Part shown: positions 1 to 7,690 of the stretch, piece by piece
Layout of the letters: each line of letters opens with the position of its first letter
Numbering within the stretch: position 1 is the stretch's first letter
NCBI RefSeq assembly: GCF_014200495.1
Contig: NZ_JACHBY010000007.1
Span: forward strand, 186,001-250,000
Reading direction: 5' to 3'
Origin: Mucilaginibacter geliditolerans
GTDB lineage: Bacteria; Bacteroidota; Bacteroidia; Sphingobacteriales; Sphingobacteriaceae
DNA length: 64,000 bases
Notes under the pieces: generated by a model
Database searches by the model: none
The model's input: only the letters and a program-made list of their open reading frames with translations
What the model was told of the DNA's origin: nothing
Made by a program: the position numbers and the translations under genes

Positions 1-318
1 GGCAGCACTGGTAATTTAGGCTTTTCCAGAGATGGGTATGATTTCGATTTTGGTTATGCTGTACCCGCAAACACCTGGACACATATCGTAATTACCGGCA
101 CAAACAAAGGGACGAGCCTGTATGTAAATGGCCAATTACAGAAGAAAATGTATGACGATTTCATTCAGTTTACAGATAAAGACAAAACTAAAAAGCCCAG
201 ATCAGAAACTTTGTTTTTCCCCTTGCAGAAAGTAGGTGGCTTTAATGGAAAAATAGATGATCTGCAAGTATGGAACAAAGAATTAACAGATAAGGAAATT
301 GAAGATTTATTATACTGA
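1..318 (+). CDS. C-terminal fragment: LamG/ConA-like domain, probably of a GH20 hexosaminidase
   Basis: An open frame enters from the left edge and stops at 316-318 (TGA), giving about 105 residues with no start in the window. The fragment reads as a beta-sandwich lectin-like domain: GFSRDGYDFDFGYAVP, then NKGTSLYVNGQLQKK, then FPLQKVGGFNGKIDDLQVWN close to the end. This combination is what I know from the C-terminal LamG-like domain of Bacteroidota family-20 beta-N-acetylhexosaminidases, where it follows the catalytic barrel and probably binds carbohydrate or packs on the enzyme. The domain call is fairly safe. The parent enzyme is an inference, since the catalytic part lies outside the window. 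It converges on the minus-strand gene ending at 540. Confidence 0.6.
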   Translation, partial: GSTGNLGFSRDGYDFDFGYAVPANTWTHIVITGTNKGTSLYVNGQLQKKMYDDFIQFTDKDKTKKPRSETLFFPLQKVGGFNGKIDDLQVWNKELTDKEIEDLLY

Positions 319-396
319 TTGTTTAAATGGTAATAATGTCGAGCCAGTTTTAAATTATGAAAATTTAACTAATTGACGATAAGGTATTTGTTGTTC

Positions 397-432
397 ATAA
401 AAAAGGAGATGCTCAAAATTGAACATCTCCTT
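397..432 (-). terminator. Rho-independent terminator of the PPOX-family gene
   Basis: Arms aaggagatg (403-411) and catctcctt (424-432) form a 9-bp stem. Read on the minus strand the stem is followed by a T run (complement of 398-402). It lies about 110 nt past the stop of the 540-1010 gene. There is no T run on the plus strand, so it is oriented for the minus-strand gene. Confidence 0.6.
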
Positions 433-539
433 ACGTAAAGACCGAGGGGTTATAATCGAACTCTGATCAAATGATTAATCAAATCTAAATGTTTAATACC
501 TTCGTTGGAATTGTACTTAGTTATATCAATTATATTAAA

Positions 540-1010
540 TTATGATATTTTAACTGATTGATTTTTTTCAAATCTTCCTGTTTTCTTGCTTAAAACTATC
601 TTATATAATATCAGCTCCATATCAAACCCCACATCACTTGCGTCACTTGTAAAACCGTGTGATGGCTGTGCAGTTTCTCCCTGCATGAGCGGCATTACCC
701 GGTTGATGATCTTTTGCATGGCGTGTTCGCGTTCCAGCATATCTGTTATTTCTTCAAACTTACCCCAGCAAACTACACTTTCCCAGTTTTGCAGGCTGGT
801 AATGGCATCCGCCTGAAAACATACCTCAGGATTTTTCCGCATCATATCTATTTTCATGCCTTTGGCCGAATGGGCGTATAGGTTTATGCCGTCGTAAACA
901 TAATTTACCGGTACAATATAGGTTATACCATCTGCATGGCAGCCTATACGGCCAATGGGCAGTTCCCTTAGCAGGGTTTCAATCTGGTCTTCGTTTAATG
1001 GTCCTAACAT
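540..1010 (-). CDS. Pyridoxamine 5'-phosphate oxidase family (flavin-binding) protein
   Basis: 156 residues, a single split-barrel flavin-binding domain of the NimA/PNPOx-like group. Visible family traits are the N-terminal LLRELPIGRIGCHADG strand-turn, then YIVPVNYVYDG and LYAHSAKGMKIDMMRKNPEVCFQAD, the segment that usually cradles FMN or a flavin/F420-type cofactor. The family reduces or senses small molecules; substrates of this subgroup are mostly unknown, so no reaction is assigned. The short-form length is normal. It is divergent from the usp-ohyA operon, and the FNR-like box at 1068-1079 lies in the shared 106-bp intergenic region. Small PNPOx-like and Usp proteins recur in hypoxia regulons such as that of DosR, which fits the neighbourhood, but whether the box acts on this gene is not shown. 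Confidence 0.75.
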   Translation of the reverse strand: MLGPLNEDQIETLLRELPIGRIGCHADGITYIVPVNYVYDGINLYAHSAKGMKIDMMRKNPEVCFQADAITSLQNWESVVCWGKFEEITDMLEREHAMQKIINRVMPLMQGETAQPSHGFTSDASDVGFDMELILYKIVLSKKTGRFEKNQSVKIS

Positions 1011-1067
1011 GAAGCAAACTTCTTCAGTATTCGATTAGCTGGCAATGACGATAAACACCTGAAATAG

Positions 1068-1079
1068 TGATGGGTATCA
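1068..1079 (+). promoter_or_regulatory. FNR/CRP-like operator TGAT-GGGT-ATCA upstream of usp
   Basis: Inverted half-sites TGAT/ATCA with a 4-bp spacer, flanked as agTGATgggtATCAtt. The centre (1073.5) is 36.5 nt from the end of the -7-like element cagctttg at 1103-1110. The same spacing occurs at 4447-4458 and 8712-8723. With a start site about 5 nt after TTTG the operator centres near -41.5, the class II activator position known for FNR and CRP. Confidence 0.65.
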
Positions 1080-1116
1080 TTCTTTAGCGTTTTGATTAAC
1101 AGCAGCTTTGTATACC

Positions 1117-1956
1117 ATGAAAAAGTTCCTCTTCCCAACAGATTTTTCAGCTAATGCAAAGCACGCGTTGAATTATGGCTACAGCCTGGCCAAACAGGTT
1201 AAGGCAAATATGATCATTTGCAATGCGATAATAGAACCTGCAGAAATACCACAAGCCGGGCTGGTTAGCTGGCCAATGGAAGAGTCGGACTTATTGCAAG
1301 ATGATAGCAACAGTGAATTAAAACGGCTGAAGGAACAAATGGAAAATAAAGAAGAAACAATCAGTTTCAATCCTTCCATCACCTGTATAAGTGAAGCCGG
1401 AACTGTGACTGATATGATCAATAGAGTGGGATATCAGAACGATGTTGGCCTGGTTATTATCGGCACACATGGCAGCAGCGGTTTGAGTACTTTGCTTTTG
1501 GGCGACCATAGCCGGGAAATAATTGATGAAATTAACAAGCCGTTATTGCTTGTACCACCGGTCGCTAAAATAAAACCGGTGAAAAAGATCGCCTTTGCTA
1601 CGGATTTTAAAGACCCGGTAAAGGATATGGAGGGTATTCATATATTAATAACACTTGCAAGGCCGCTCAATGCTGAAATACTGATCACCAATATTTTTGA
1701 TGAGGATGAACATGCTGCCGATTGGCTGATAAATGAGCTGGCTAATAAGGCTAACTATCCGCATATCTATTATAGAATGGTTAAGGCATACCATCCCGTT
1801 TCGGGACTGGATTGGTTGTGTGAACATGGCGATATTGATATGCTGGCTATGGTACATCGCTCGCATAATTTTATCGACAGCCTGTTCAGGGGTAGCCAAA
1901 CACAGAAAATGGCAAACCATATTGCAATACCCTTACTCGTTTTCCCTGCAATCTAA
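1117..1956 (+). CDS. Tandem universal stress protein (UspA family)
   Basis: 279 residues, two Usp domains in tandem. The first begins KKFLFPTDFSANAKHAL and ends GTHGSSGLSTLLLGDHS, which is close to the ATP-binding motif G-x2-G-x9-G-S/T (with D after the last G). The second begins KKIAFATDFK and ends FRGSQTQKMANH. Such proteins are cytosolic stress-survival factors, often bind ATP, and are typical targets of FNR/Anr-type regulators. A TTG at 1108 would add three residues, but the ATG at 1117 starts right at the conserved MKKFLFPTDFS and leaves a short leader after the -7 element at 1103-1110. The oleate hydratase gene follows after 10 nt, so the two are one transcript. The tandem form, about 280 residues, is standard in Bacteroidota. 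Confidence 0.9.
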   Translation: MKKFLFPTDFSANAKHALNYGYSLAKQVKANMIICNAIIEPAEIPQAGLVSWPMEESDLLQDDSNSELKRLKEQMENKEETISFNPSITCISEAGTVTDMINRVGYQNDVGLVIIGTHGSSGLSTLLLGDHSREIIDEINKPLLLVPPVAKIKPVKKIAFATDFKDPVKDMEGIHILITLARPLNAEILITNIFDEDEHAADWLINELANKANYPHIYYRMVKAYHPVSGLDWLCEHGDIDMLAMVHRSHNFIDSLFRGSQTQKMANHIAIPLLVFPAI

Positions 1957-1966
1957 AATACCTATT

Positions 1967-3544
1967 ATGAAAAATTCAAATAAACGAAATGTTTACCTGG
2001 TTGGCGGCGGTATAGCTTCTTTAGCCAGTGCTGCCTACTTTATCAGAGAAGGTATAGCAGGCGATCACATCACAATATACGAAGAACTGGAAATACCCGG
2101 TGGCAGCCTTGATGGCTCCGGATCGCCTGAAAATGGGTATGTGCTGAGAGGGGGGCGCATGCTCAATTTTAGCTATGTATGCACTTATGATCTTTTTTCA
2201 TTTATCCCATCGCTTACTGATCCCAAAATCACTGTTTATGAGGAGATACAAACCTTCAACAAAAAGATAAAAACGCATGCCAACGCCCGGGTTATTGCTA
2301 ATGGTAAAATAGAAGATGTTACCACGATGGATTTCAGTAACCAGGATCGTTTGGACCTGGTGGAAATGATGGCAGTAAGCGAAGAATACTTAGGTTCAAA
2401 ACGGATAGACGATTGGTTTGGCGAAGATTTTTTTAAAACCAATTTCTGGTACATGTGGGATACCATGTTCGCTTTTCAGCCATGGCACAGCGCGGTAGAG
2501 TTTAAACGCTATCTGCATCGTTTTATCCATGAATTTGAACGGATAAATACACTGGCAGGGGTAGATCGTACACCGTATAATCAGTATGATTCGCTGGTGA
2601 TACCATTGATTAAATGGTTGCATGAACAAGGTGTGCATTTTGAAATGGGTGCTGAAGTTACTTCTGTTGATTTTACAAATTTTCGGGGCGTAGAAATGGT
2701 TAAGTGTATTCACTATATACAGCATGAAAATGAAAAAGAAGTTCATTTTGGGGCTGATGACCTGTTACTGGTAACCATAGGTTCCATGACTGCCGATTCC
2801 AGTTTGGGTTCGATGCAATCAGCACCAAAGCTGATCACCAATAAAGCTGATGGCAGCTGGAAACTATGGCATAACATTGCAAAGTATAAACCTCAGTTTG
2901 GCCGTCCATTTATTTTCGATAGCCGTATAAGCGAATCAAAATGGGAATCATTTACCGTAACCTGCCAGGGAACCGATTTTTTTGACCTGATGGAACAGTT
3001 TACCGGCAATGTGGCCGGTACTGGTGGTTTGGTTACTTTTAAAGATTCCAATTGGCTGATGTCAGTTGTTTTGCCTCATCAGCCACATTTTATTGGACAG
3101 CCGAAGGCCGTTACTGTGTTTTGGGGATATGGTTTATTCCCTGATAATGAAGGGAACTTTGTAAAAAAGAGAATGTCGGATTGCACCGGAGCAGAGATCA
3201 TTACCGAACTGCTGGCTCATTTACGATATGAAGATGTAACTGAACAATTGTTAAAAAACAGCAATTGTATACCTTGCATGCTGCCTTATATCACCAGTCA
3301 GTTTTTGACACGCACAAAGGGCGATCGCCCTGAAGTGGTGCCGGAGATCTGCCAAAATATTGCCTTCATTGGTCAGTTTGCCGAGGTGCCCGACGATGTG
3401 GTTTTTACAGTGGAATATTCTGTAAGAACTGCACAAACCGCAGTATATACTTTATTAGGGCTCGATAAAAAGCCAACGCCTATGTATCAAGGCGATCATC
3501 ATCTGTCCGTGTTATTTGATGCTGCTAAAACGCTACTAACTTAA
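1967..3544 (+). CDS. ohyA: Oleate hydratase / MCRA-family FAD enzyme
   Basis: 525 residues. N-terminal FAD dinucleotide fold VYLVGGGIASLASAAYF, then the family signature region around LRGGRMLNFSY and YDLFSFIPSL, and the long conserved block FAFQPWHSAVEFKRYLHRF followed by RTPYNQYDSLVIPL. These match the myosin-cross-reactive-antigen family (PF06100), whose characterised members add water to the cis-9 double bond of oleate to make 10-hydroxystearate, using FAD structurally. It detoxifies free unsaturated fatty acids at the membrane. The frame stays open further upstream inside usp, but the ATG at 1967, 10 nt after the usp stop, begins exactly at the Rossmann strand. It is co-transcribed with usp and is therefore a candidate member of the FNR-like regulon. 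Confidence 0.88.
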   Translation: MKNSNKRNVYLVGGGIASLASAAYFIREGIAGDHITIYEELEIPGGSLDGSGSPENGYVLRGGRMLNFSYVCTYDLFSFIPSLTDPKITVYEEIQTFNKKIKTHANARVIANGKIEDVTTMDFSNQDRLDLVEMMAVSEEYLGSKRIDDWFGEDFFKTNFWYMWDTMFAFQPWHSAVEFKRYLHRFIHEFERINTLAGVDRTPYNQYDSLVIPLIKWLHEQGVHFEMGAEVTSVDFTNFRGVEMVKCIHYIQHENEKEVHFGADDLLLVTIGSMTADSSLGSMQSAPKLITNKADGSWKLWHNIAKYKPQFGRPFIFDSRISESKWESFTVTCQGTDFFDLMEQFTGNVAGTGGLVTFKDSNWLMSVVLPHQPHFIGQPKAVTVFWGYGLFPDNEGNFVKKRMSDCTGAEIITELLAHLRYEDVTEQLLKNSNCIPCMLPYITSQFLTRTKGDRPEVVPEICQNIAFIGQFAEVPDDVVFTVEYSVRTAQTAVYTLLGLDKKPTPMYQGDHHLSVLFDAAKTLLT

Positions 3545-3550
3545 TTAACC

Positions 3551-3676
3551 ATGAAAAACTCAAAGAAAGCAATTAAAATATCACCCAGCCTGATTCCCTA
3601 TTATCAACGGGATCAGGCCAAACGGATTTCCTGGAGTGCGGCACAAATATCATTGGTCATACCCTCAAACAGCTGA
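3551..3676 (+). CDS. Possible 41-codon ORF between ohyA and the DUF1275 gene
   Basis: ATG at 3551 follows the ohyA stop by 6 nt and opens a 41-residue frame beginning MKNSKKAIKISPSLIPYYQR and ending IPSNS. I recognise no family. A second frame without a start (from about 3577) runs through this stretch into the DUF1275 gene, so the segment may be a decayed coding region or just leader. It also contains a hairpin (CCTGAT...ATCAGG, 3588-3616). Tight spacing within the operon is the only argument that it is translated. Confidence 0.2.
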   Translation: MKNSKKAIKISPSLIPYYQRDQAKRISWSAAQISLVIPSNS

Positions 3677-3696
3677 ATAATGATGCCGATATTTAT

Positions 3697-4425
3697 ATGT
3701 TAAGGCACCTCGGCACTAAACGTACCTACGCGCATAATGTTAAACTAGCCTCGCTGCTTTGCATAACTGCCGGTTTTGTGAATGCCGCAGGCTTTTTAGG
3801 CTTTGCTGTTTTAACCACCAACGTAACCGGGCACGCTGCCTTATTTGCGGAGCGGATTGCCATGCAGGATTGGAAAACCGCCCGGGTAGTGGCGCTATGG
3901 ATGTTCCTGTTTTTGGCAGGTGCTTTTATTTCAAGCGTTATTGTTTCTTTTATCGGGCGTAACCAGCGCTTTTCCTATGTGATACCCATATTAATAGAAA
4001 TAGCCATTTTGCTTGGTGTAGCTGTATTTGGTTATAAATATGATCAAAGCCTGGTTGGCAAAGAGATCTTCGCGGGCAGTTTATTGTTCGCCATGGGGCT
4101 TCAAAATTCACTGGTATCAATCGTGTCGGGCTCGGTCGTCAGAACAACGCATCTTACAGGAACATTTACCGATCTTGGGATTGAATTGGGCCAGGTTATT
4201 CAGAAAAATACTGTAGATAAAGCAGCCCTAAAAACGCGGATAAAATTACGTTCAGCAATAATCTTTTTCTTCATGTGCGGTGCTTTGAGCGGTGCATATT
4301 TATTCCGCTACCTGAGTTTTCATGCATTTTTTATTCCCCTGGCTATTCTTGTATTTACTTTACTATCTGATGTTTACCGGATAAAAATTAAGCGTTATTA
4401 TATACATCATAACCCATTTAATTAG
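3697..4425 (+). CDS. DUF1275 / YoaK-family integral membrane protein
   Basis: 242 residues with about six hydrophobic helices: an N-terminal pair around LASLLCITAGFVNAAGFLGF, then MFLFLAGAFISSVIVSF, VIPILIEIAILLGVAVF, and a C-terminal pair. The segments NVTGH near residue 43 and LTGTFTDLG near residue 153 are the two related conserved motifs of the YoaK/DUF1275 family. The role is unknown; transport of a small molecule is often guessed but not shown. It lies downstream of usp-ohyA on the same strand with no terminator visible, so it is probably the last gene of that operon. The start at 3697 matches where homologous proteins begin; the frame is open upstream but without ATG. Confidence 0.78.
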   Translation: MLRHLGTKRTYAHNVKLASLLCITAGFVNAAGFLGFAVLTTNVTGHAALFAERIAMQDWKTARVVALWMFLFLAGAFISSVIVSFIGRNQRFSYVIPILIEIAILLGVAVFGYKYDQSLVGKEIFAGSLLFAMGLQNSLVSIVSGSVVRTTHLTGTFTDLGIELGQVIQKNTVDKAALKTRIKLRSAIIFFFMCGALSGAYLFRYLSFHAFFIPLAILVFTLLSDVYRIKIKRYYIHHNPFN

Positions 4426-4446
4426 TGTTTTATATCATTTCAGGAG

Positions 4447-4458
4447 TGATGGTGGTCA
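4447..4458 (+). promoter_or_regulatory. FNR/CRP-like operator TGAT-GGTG-GTCA upstream of the small membrane protein
   Basis: Half-sites TGAT and GTCA with a 4-bp spacer, context gagTGATggtgGTCAtt. Its centre (4452.5) is 36.5 nt before the end of the element cacatttg at 4482-4489, identical to the spacing at the usp (1068) and adh (8712) promoters. The exact spacing repeat makes this much more convincing than the sequence alone. Confidence 0.65.
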
Positions 4459-4509
4459 TTCCTTAGGCTGCTCATTAATGGCACATTTGTGTATAAAACA
4501 AATCAAAAA

Positions 4510-4827
4510 ATGGAAACTTCAATCAACACATCAAGCACCAAAAATAATAGCTGGACAAAGCTGCTGAATATAGTAGACGGACAGGCCGAACATAAAACGG
4601 TATGGTTCTTATTCTCCTTAATTTTTCAAGGTGTGCTTTTTTTGCCGATACCGGCGGTGCTCATGTATTATTATCACGCCTCAATTATTGTTTTGCCAAT
4701 CACCTTTGGCTTGTACCTGGGTAATATAATTGTAGGTATGGGCGGTTCAGGTATAAGGGTTGTGTTGGGGTTTCAGTTATTAAGTGTACTGATTAATTTA
4801 ATTATGCTGGCGCTATATATCCTTTAA
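4510..4827 (+). CDS. Small integral membrane protein of unknown function
   Basis: 105 residues. A polar N-terminus of about 40 residues is followed by three hydrophobic helices: FLFSLIFQGVLFLPIPAVLMYY, IIVLPITFGLYLGNIIVG, and VVLGFQLLSVLINLIMLALYIL. A GTG at 4489 would add seven residues but lies inside the predicted -7 element (4482-4489), so the ATG at 4510 is preferred. I do not recognise a family. It is a monocistronic unit between its own FNR-like box and a bidirectional terminator, so it is probably induced with usp and adh. Its role may concern the membrane under low oxygen, but that is inference from promoter sharing only. Confidence 0.65.
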   Translation: METSINTSSTKNNSWTKLLNIVDGQAEHKTVWFLFSLIFQGVLFLPIPAVLMYYYHASIIVLPITFGLYLGNIIVGMGGSGIRVVLGFQLLSVLINLIMLALYIL

Positions 4828-4840
4828 TATCCCTAATTAA

Positions 4841-4877
4841 AAAAAACCTCCGGGCGTAATGGCCCGGAGGTTTTTTA
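4841..4877. terminator. Bidirectional rho-independent terminator
   Basis: Arms aacctccggg (4845-4854) and cccggaggtt (4863-4872) flanked by an A run on the left and a T run on the right. It ends both the plus-strand membrane protein gene (stop 4827) and the minus-strand gene that stops at 4886. Confidence 0.9.
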
Positions 4878-4885
4878 TGTGTTAA

Positions 4886-5281
4886 TTACCGCTTACAGTC
4901 TTTTGCGCATGCACAGGCTTTGCCTACACATTTATTCATTTCCCACGAGTCCAGGTTCCTGATAGTTTGCTCGGCTATGTTTAGCTGGTCAGGCACATTG
5001 GCCAGCTTTATGCCGTTACTGGCTGCGGCAAGTTTATCAATATGGCTTGTAACAGCCGAGCGCGTGGTGATGTATTTAATACCCAGCTCCGCCAGTTTGT
5101 TTATTACTTCAGCCGATACATCATCGCTGGATAATACCATAACCGCCTGCTTACCTGCAGCAAAAATAGCCGTCTCTAAACTCAGCGAATTAAAGATTAA
5201 TGTAATATCATGTTTTTTTTGATTGGCTTTCGCCAGTGATTCCCTTTCAGCAGGTTTCACGCTATAAGCTACTACTTTCAT
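4886..5281 (-). CDS. Stand-alone D-lactate/2-hydroxyacid dehydrogenase N-terminal-like domain with Cys-rich tail
   Basis: 131 residues. MKVVAYSVKPAERESL, then LETAIFAAGKQAVMVLSSDD, then LAELGIKYITTRSAVTSHID correspond to the first part of the substrate-binding domain of D-lactate dehydrogenase (LdhA type). The protein stops before the NAD-binding Rossmann domain, and the catalytic Arg, Glu and His region is absent, so it cannot be a complete dehydrogenase. The tail is different: CVGKACACAKDCKR, five cysteines in the last 15 residues, which suggests metal or redox chemistry. It starts 66 bp after the regulator gene and ends at a strong terminator, so it is likely the third gene of the sensor kinase-regulator operon. 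It may sense a 2-hydroxyacid or a metal, but this is speculation. Confidence 0.6.
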   Translation of the reverse strand: MKVVAYSVKPAERESLAKANQKKHDITLIFNSLSLETAIFAAGKQAVMVLSSDDVSAEVINKLAELGIKYITTRSAVTSHIDKLAAASNGIKLANVPDQLNIAEQTIRNLDSWEMNKCVGKACACAKDCKR

Positions 5282-5347
5282 GCTGCAATAGTAACGTTAC
5301 AGAAGTTTCCCTGCCATGAGCGTAGTCAGGCAGAAAAATGATTGTGG

Positions 5348-6400
5348 TCAGTTTTTCATTTTGGTGAGCCTGGCAAGGTCAATGATGGTAATAGTGCTGC
5401 CTGTTTTCTCAATTAAGCCCTCTTCCTTAAAATCTGATAAGGTACGGCTCACGGTTTCTGTGGCCATAGCGGCCATAGCAGCAAGGTCCTCACGAGCAAT
5501 TTTAAAACTGTCAGCTTCACTACCTGGCTGGCGGTGCAGGCGCAACAATGCCTGAGCCATTTTTTTTCTTACGGAATGGTAAGCCATTTGTAATAACTGT
5601 TCTTCCTTTTCGCGAATGTCATTCGCCAATAGCTTGATGAATTCTCTTGCAACTTCAGGATAAAGATTAAGCAACTGCTCCAACTGTTCTTTTGGTATCA
5701 GGCATAATAAACTATCTTCCAAAGCGGTTGCGGTATCGGCATATTCCTCGTTTGATAGCATGGCGTTGATGCCCAAATAATCATCTGCTGAATAAATCCC
5801 TGTCATTAATTCCCGTCCGTCTTCGGCAAGTTTAATAGTCTTAACTTTTCCACTGATCACCAGGTACAAGCCATTGCCTTTATCACCCTCGTAATAAATA
5901 ACCTGGCTTTTTTTAAATGAGCGTGCTTTACGTTCGGCAATAATTTGCTGCAATGCTGCAAGCCCATCTTTTTTTGCCACCAGTGAATTTAACCTGTCCA
6001 GTGATTTGCTGTAAAATGCCTGCTGACCTTCTTTTTTCCTTAGCCGGCTTTCAATGGCGTTCAACAACTCCATATCATCAAAGGGTTTGGTCAGATAATC
6101 ATCAGCGCCCATCTCCATGCCTTTTCGGCGGTCGAAGTGCTCTGCTTTAGCGGTTAAAAATATAAATGGTATAGCAATGGTCTCAGGGCGTTTTGAGAGC
6201 ATGTATAAAACGCCGTAACCATCCATTTCGGGCATCATAATATCGCATAGGATAATATCCGGGATCTCCTTAAAGGCAAGCTCTACACCAACCTTGCCAT
6301 TGCTGGCCGAAGTAACCGTATAGCCCGCAAGTTCTAATATCTCGATCACGTTTTCACGGATATCGTCATTGTCTTCAATGATCAGTACTTTTTTGCTCAT
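5348..6400 (-). CDS. Response regulator receiver fused to CRP/FNR-family DNA-binding module
   Basis: 350 residues. Residues 1-120 are a receiver domain with the acidic pair E9/D10, phospho-acceptor D53 (LCDIMMPEMDG), T83 and K105. Residues about 150-265 are a cyclic-nucleotide-type beta-roll (VIYYEGDKGNGLYLVISGKVK), and residues 270-345 a Crp-type winged helix. The recognition helix reads E315-T-V-S-R319. FNR and FixK share this E-x2-S-R pattern, while CRP has E-x2-G-R, so the expected target is TTGAT-like half-sites, which do occur in neighbouring promoters. There are no N-terminal FNR iron-sulfur cysteines, so activity should be set by phosphorylation. ATGA overlap with the upstream kinase gene (6397-6400) indicates translational coupling. 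The domain order is unusual compared with classical FixJ (receiver plus LuxR helix-turn-helix). Confidence 0.92.
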   Translation of the reverse strand: MSKKVLIIEDNDDIRENVIEILELAGYTVTSASNGKVGVELAFKEIPDIILCDIMMPEMDGYGVLYMLSKRPETIAIPFIFLTAKAEHFDRRKGMEMGADDYLTKPFDDMELLNAIESRLRKKEGQQAFYSKSLDRLNSLVAKKDGLAALQQIIAERKARSFKKSQVIYYEGDKGNGLYLVISGKVKTIKLAEDGRELMTGIYSADDYLGINAMLSNEEYADTATALEDSLLCLIPKEQLEQLLNLYPEVAREFIKLLANDIREKEEQLLQMAYHSVRKKMAQALLRLHRQPGSEADSFKIAREDLAAMAAMATETVSRTLSDFKEEGLIEKTGSTITIIDLARLTKMKN

Positions 6401-7584
6401 GACATTGGAAAGGTTATGGTAAATAATGTTCCCTGGTTAACCTCGCTATTGAAATTAATTGTTCCGTTCATCAGGTTGGTATAGCGGGCCACAATATTTA
6501 ACCCAAGGCCGGTACCGGGAATGGTGCCTGTATTGTGTGCGCGGAAAAATGCTTCGAACAAATGTTTCTGATCCGAATCGGGTATACCTATCCCATTATC
6601 GCTAACGGTAATTATACATTCGCGTTCATTTATCTCTGTAGTAAAACCAATAAAAGTGTTTTCACCTGAATATTTGATGGCGTTATTAATCAGGTTGATA
6701 ATGCAGTTTTTTAGCAGGTTTTGATCCAGCCTGATGGCGCTTTTAGTGCCCGTGTGCTGGTAAATGATATTTTGATTTTGTTTGGCTAGCCCCTGCATCT
6801 CTTCTGTTATAGCTTCTGAAAATTTCACCAGGTTAAAATCATGAAAAGTAGGTTCCTGCTTGCCCGATTCCAATTTTTCCAACGAGAGAAAGTCATTCAA
6901 TATAGAAGTGAGATTGCCAACGGCATGTTTTATTTTACCTACATGTTTTATAATGTTAGGGTTATTAAAAGGCTCAGCATATTTCTCAATTAAGGATACA
7001 GATAACTGAATAGATGTTAAAGGCGTGCGAAACTCATGCGAGGCAATGGATACAAAGCGGCTTTTTAATAAACCTAGTTCCTTTTCTTTTTCGAGTGATA
7101 AATTAAGGTCTTCCTGAGCTGTTCGTAATTCTTCAACAGTAGCTTCTAATGACTGTGTTCTTTCTGCAACTAAATCTTCCAGGTGTATGGCATACTCCTT
7201 CAATCGTTCTTCAGCCTCACGCTGGTGGCTGATATCATGTATGAAACCGGCATAGATCTTTCGGCCTGAAAACTGCACTTCACTAACGCCCAGTCTGAAG
7301 GGGAATTGAGTGCCATCCTTTTTTAATCCTATTACATCGCGGCCAATACCAATAATATGGGCCTGGCCGGTCCGCTGGTAGCGTTCAAGATATTCATCGT
7401 GTTGTTGTTTATCAGGCGGGGGCATTAAAAAAGATACATTTTTGCCAATAACTTCTTCCGGCAAATATTGGAACAGGTTGCAGGCTGCCGGGTTAATAGA
7501 TTCAATTTTACCCCTGTCATCAATGGTGATAATACCGTCAATAGCATTTTTTATAATGGCAACTAATAGCGCAGCATTTTCCAT
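6397..7584 (-). CDS. Cytosolic PAS histidine kinase with FixL-like haem-pocket signature
   Basis: 395 residues, no membrane segment. PAS domain at residues 1-120, a coiled linker, then HisKA with H183 in ASHEFRTPLT, N box NLINNAIKYSG, and G boxes DNGIGIPD and GTGLGLNI. The PAS core QQHDEYLERYQ followed by IIGIGRDVIGLKKDGTQFPF closely resembles rhizobial FixL. H62 aligns with the haem-ligand His200 of Bradyrhizobium FixL, R68 with Arg206 and R82 with Arg220, in the same spacing (+6 and +20). This suggests a haem-bound oxygen sensor that phosphorylates the overlapping regulator. Caution: the HD-x-YL pattern also occurs in PAS domains not shown to bind haem. It is divergent from the usp gene at 7738, with FNR-like boxes in the intergenic region. 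Confidence 0.9.
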   Translation of the reverse strand: MENAALLVAIIKNAIDGIITIDDRGKIESINPAACNLFQYLPEEVIGKNVSFLMPPPDKQQHDEYLERYQRTGQAHIIGIGRDVIGLKKDGTQFPFRLGVSEVQFSGRKIYAGFIHDISHQREAEERLKEYAIHLEDLVAERTQSLEATVEELRTAQEDLNLSLEKEKELGLLKSRFVSIASHEFRTPLTSIQLSVSLIEKYAEPFNNPNIIKHVGKIKHAVGNLTSILNDFLSLEKLESGKQEPTFHDFNLVKFSEAITEEMQGLAKQNQNIIYQHTGTKSAIRLDQNLLKNCIINLINNAIKYSGENTFIGFTTEINERECIITVSDNGIGIPDSDQKHLFEAFFRAHNTGTIPGTGLGLNIVARYTNLMNGTINFNSEVNQGTLFTITFPMS

Positions 7585-7640
7585 ACATCAAATATGAGCA
7601 TTGCTGAACGTTAATAGGTGACGAATTTCAAGTGAAATAG

Positions 7641-7652
7641 TGATGGTCGTCA
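7641..7652 (+). promoter_or_regulatory. FNR/CRP-like operator TGAT-GGTC-GTCA in the kinase-usp divergent region
   Basis: Context gaaatagTGATggtcGTCAct, nearly the same 11 nt as at the first usp gene (gaaatagtgatgg at 1061-1073). It lies 57 bp before the kinase start codon and about 86 bp before the usp start. No TAnnTTTG element sits at the 36.5-nt distance on either strand, so its mode of action differs or it is an upstream auxiliary site. A role in kinase autoregulation is possible. Confidence 0.5.
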
Positions 7653-7690
7653 CTTTTGCAAAACCAGGTGATCAATGTCATTATAAACGG

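Noticed and set aside
1733..1966. Long upstream extension of the oleate hydratase frame
   Set aside because: It overlaps usp in another frame; the FAD-binding fold starts at the ATG at 1967 and the extension has no family similarity.
5339..5350. TGAT-TGTG-GTCA box before the hydroxyacid-dehydrogenase-like gene
   Set aside because: It overlaps the stop codon of the regulator gene, and no -7 element lies at the 36.5-nt distance; likely chance, and the gene is probably transcribed from the kinase promoter.
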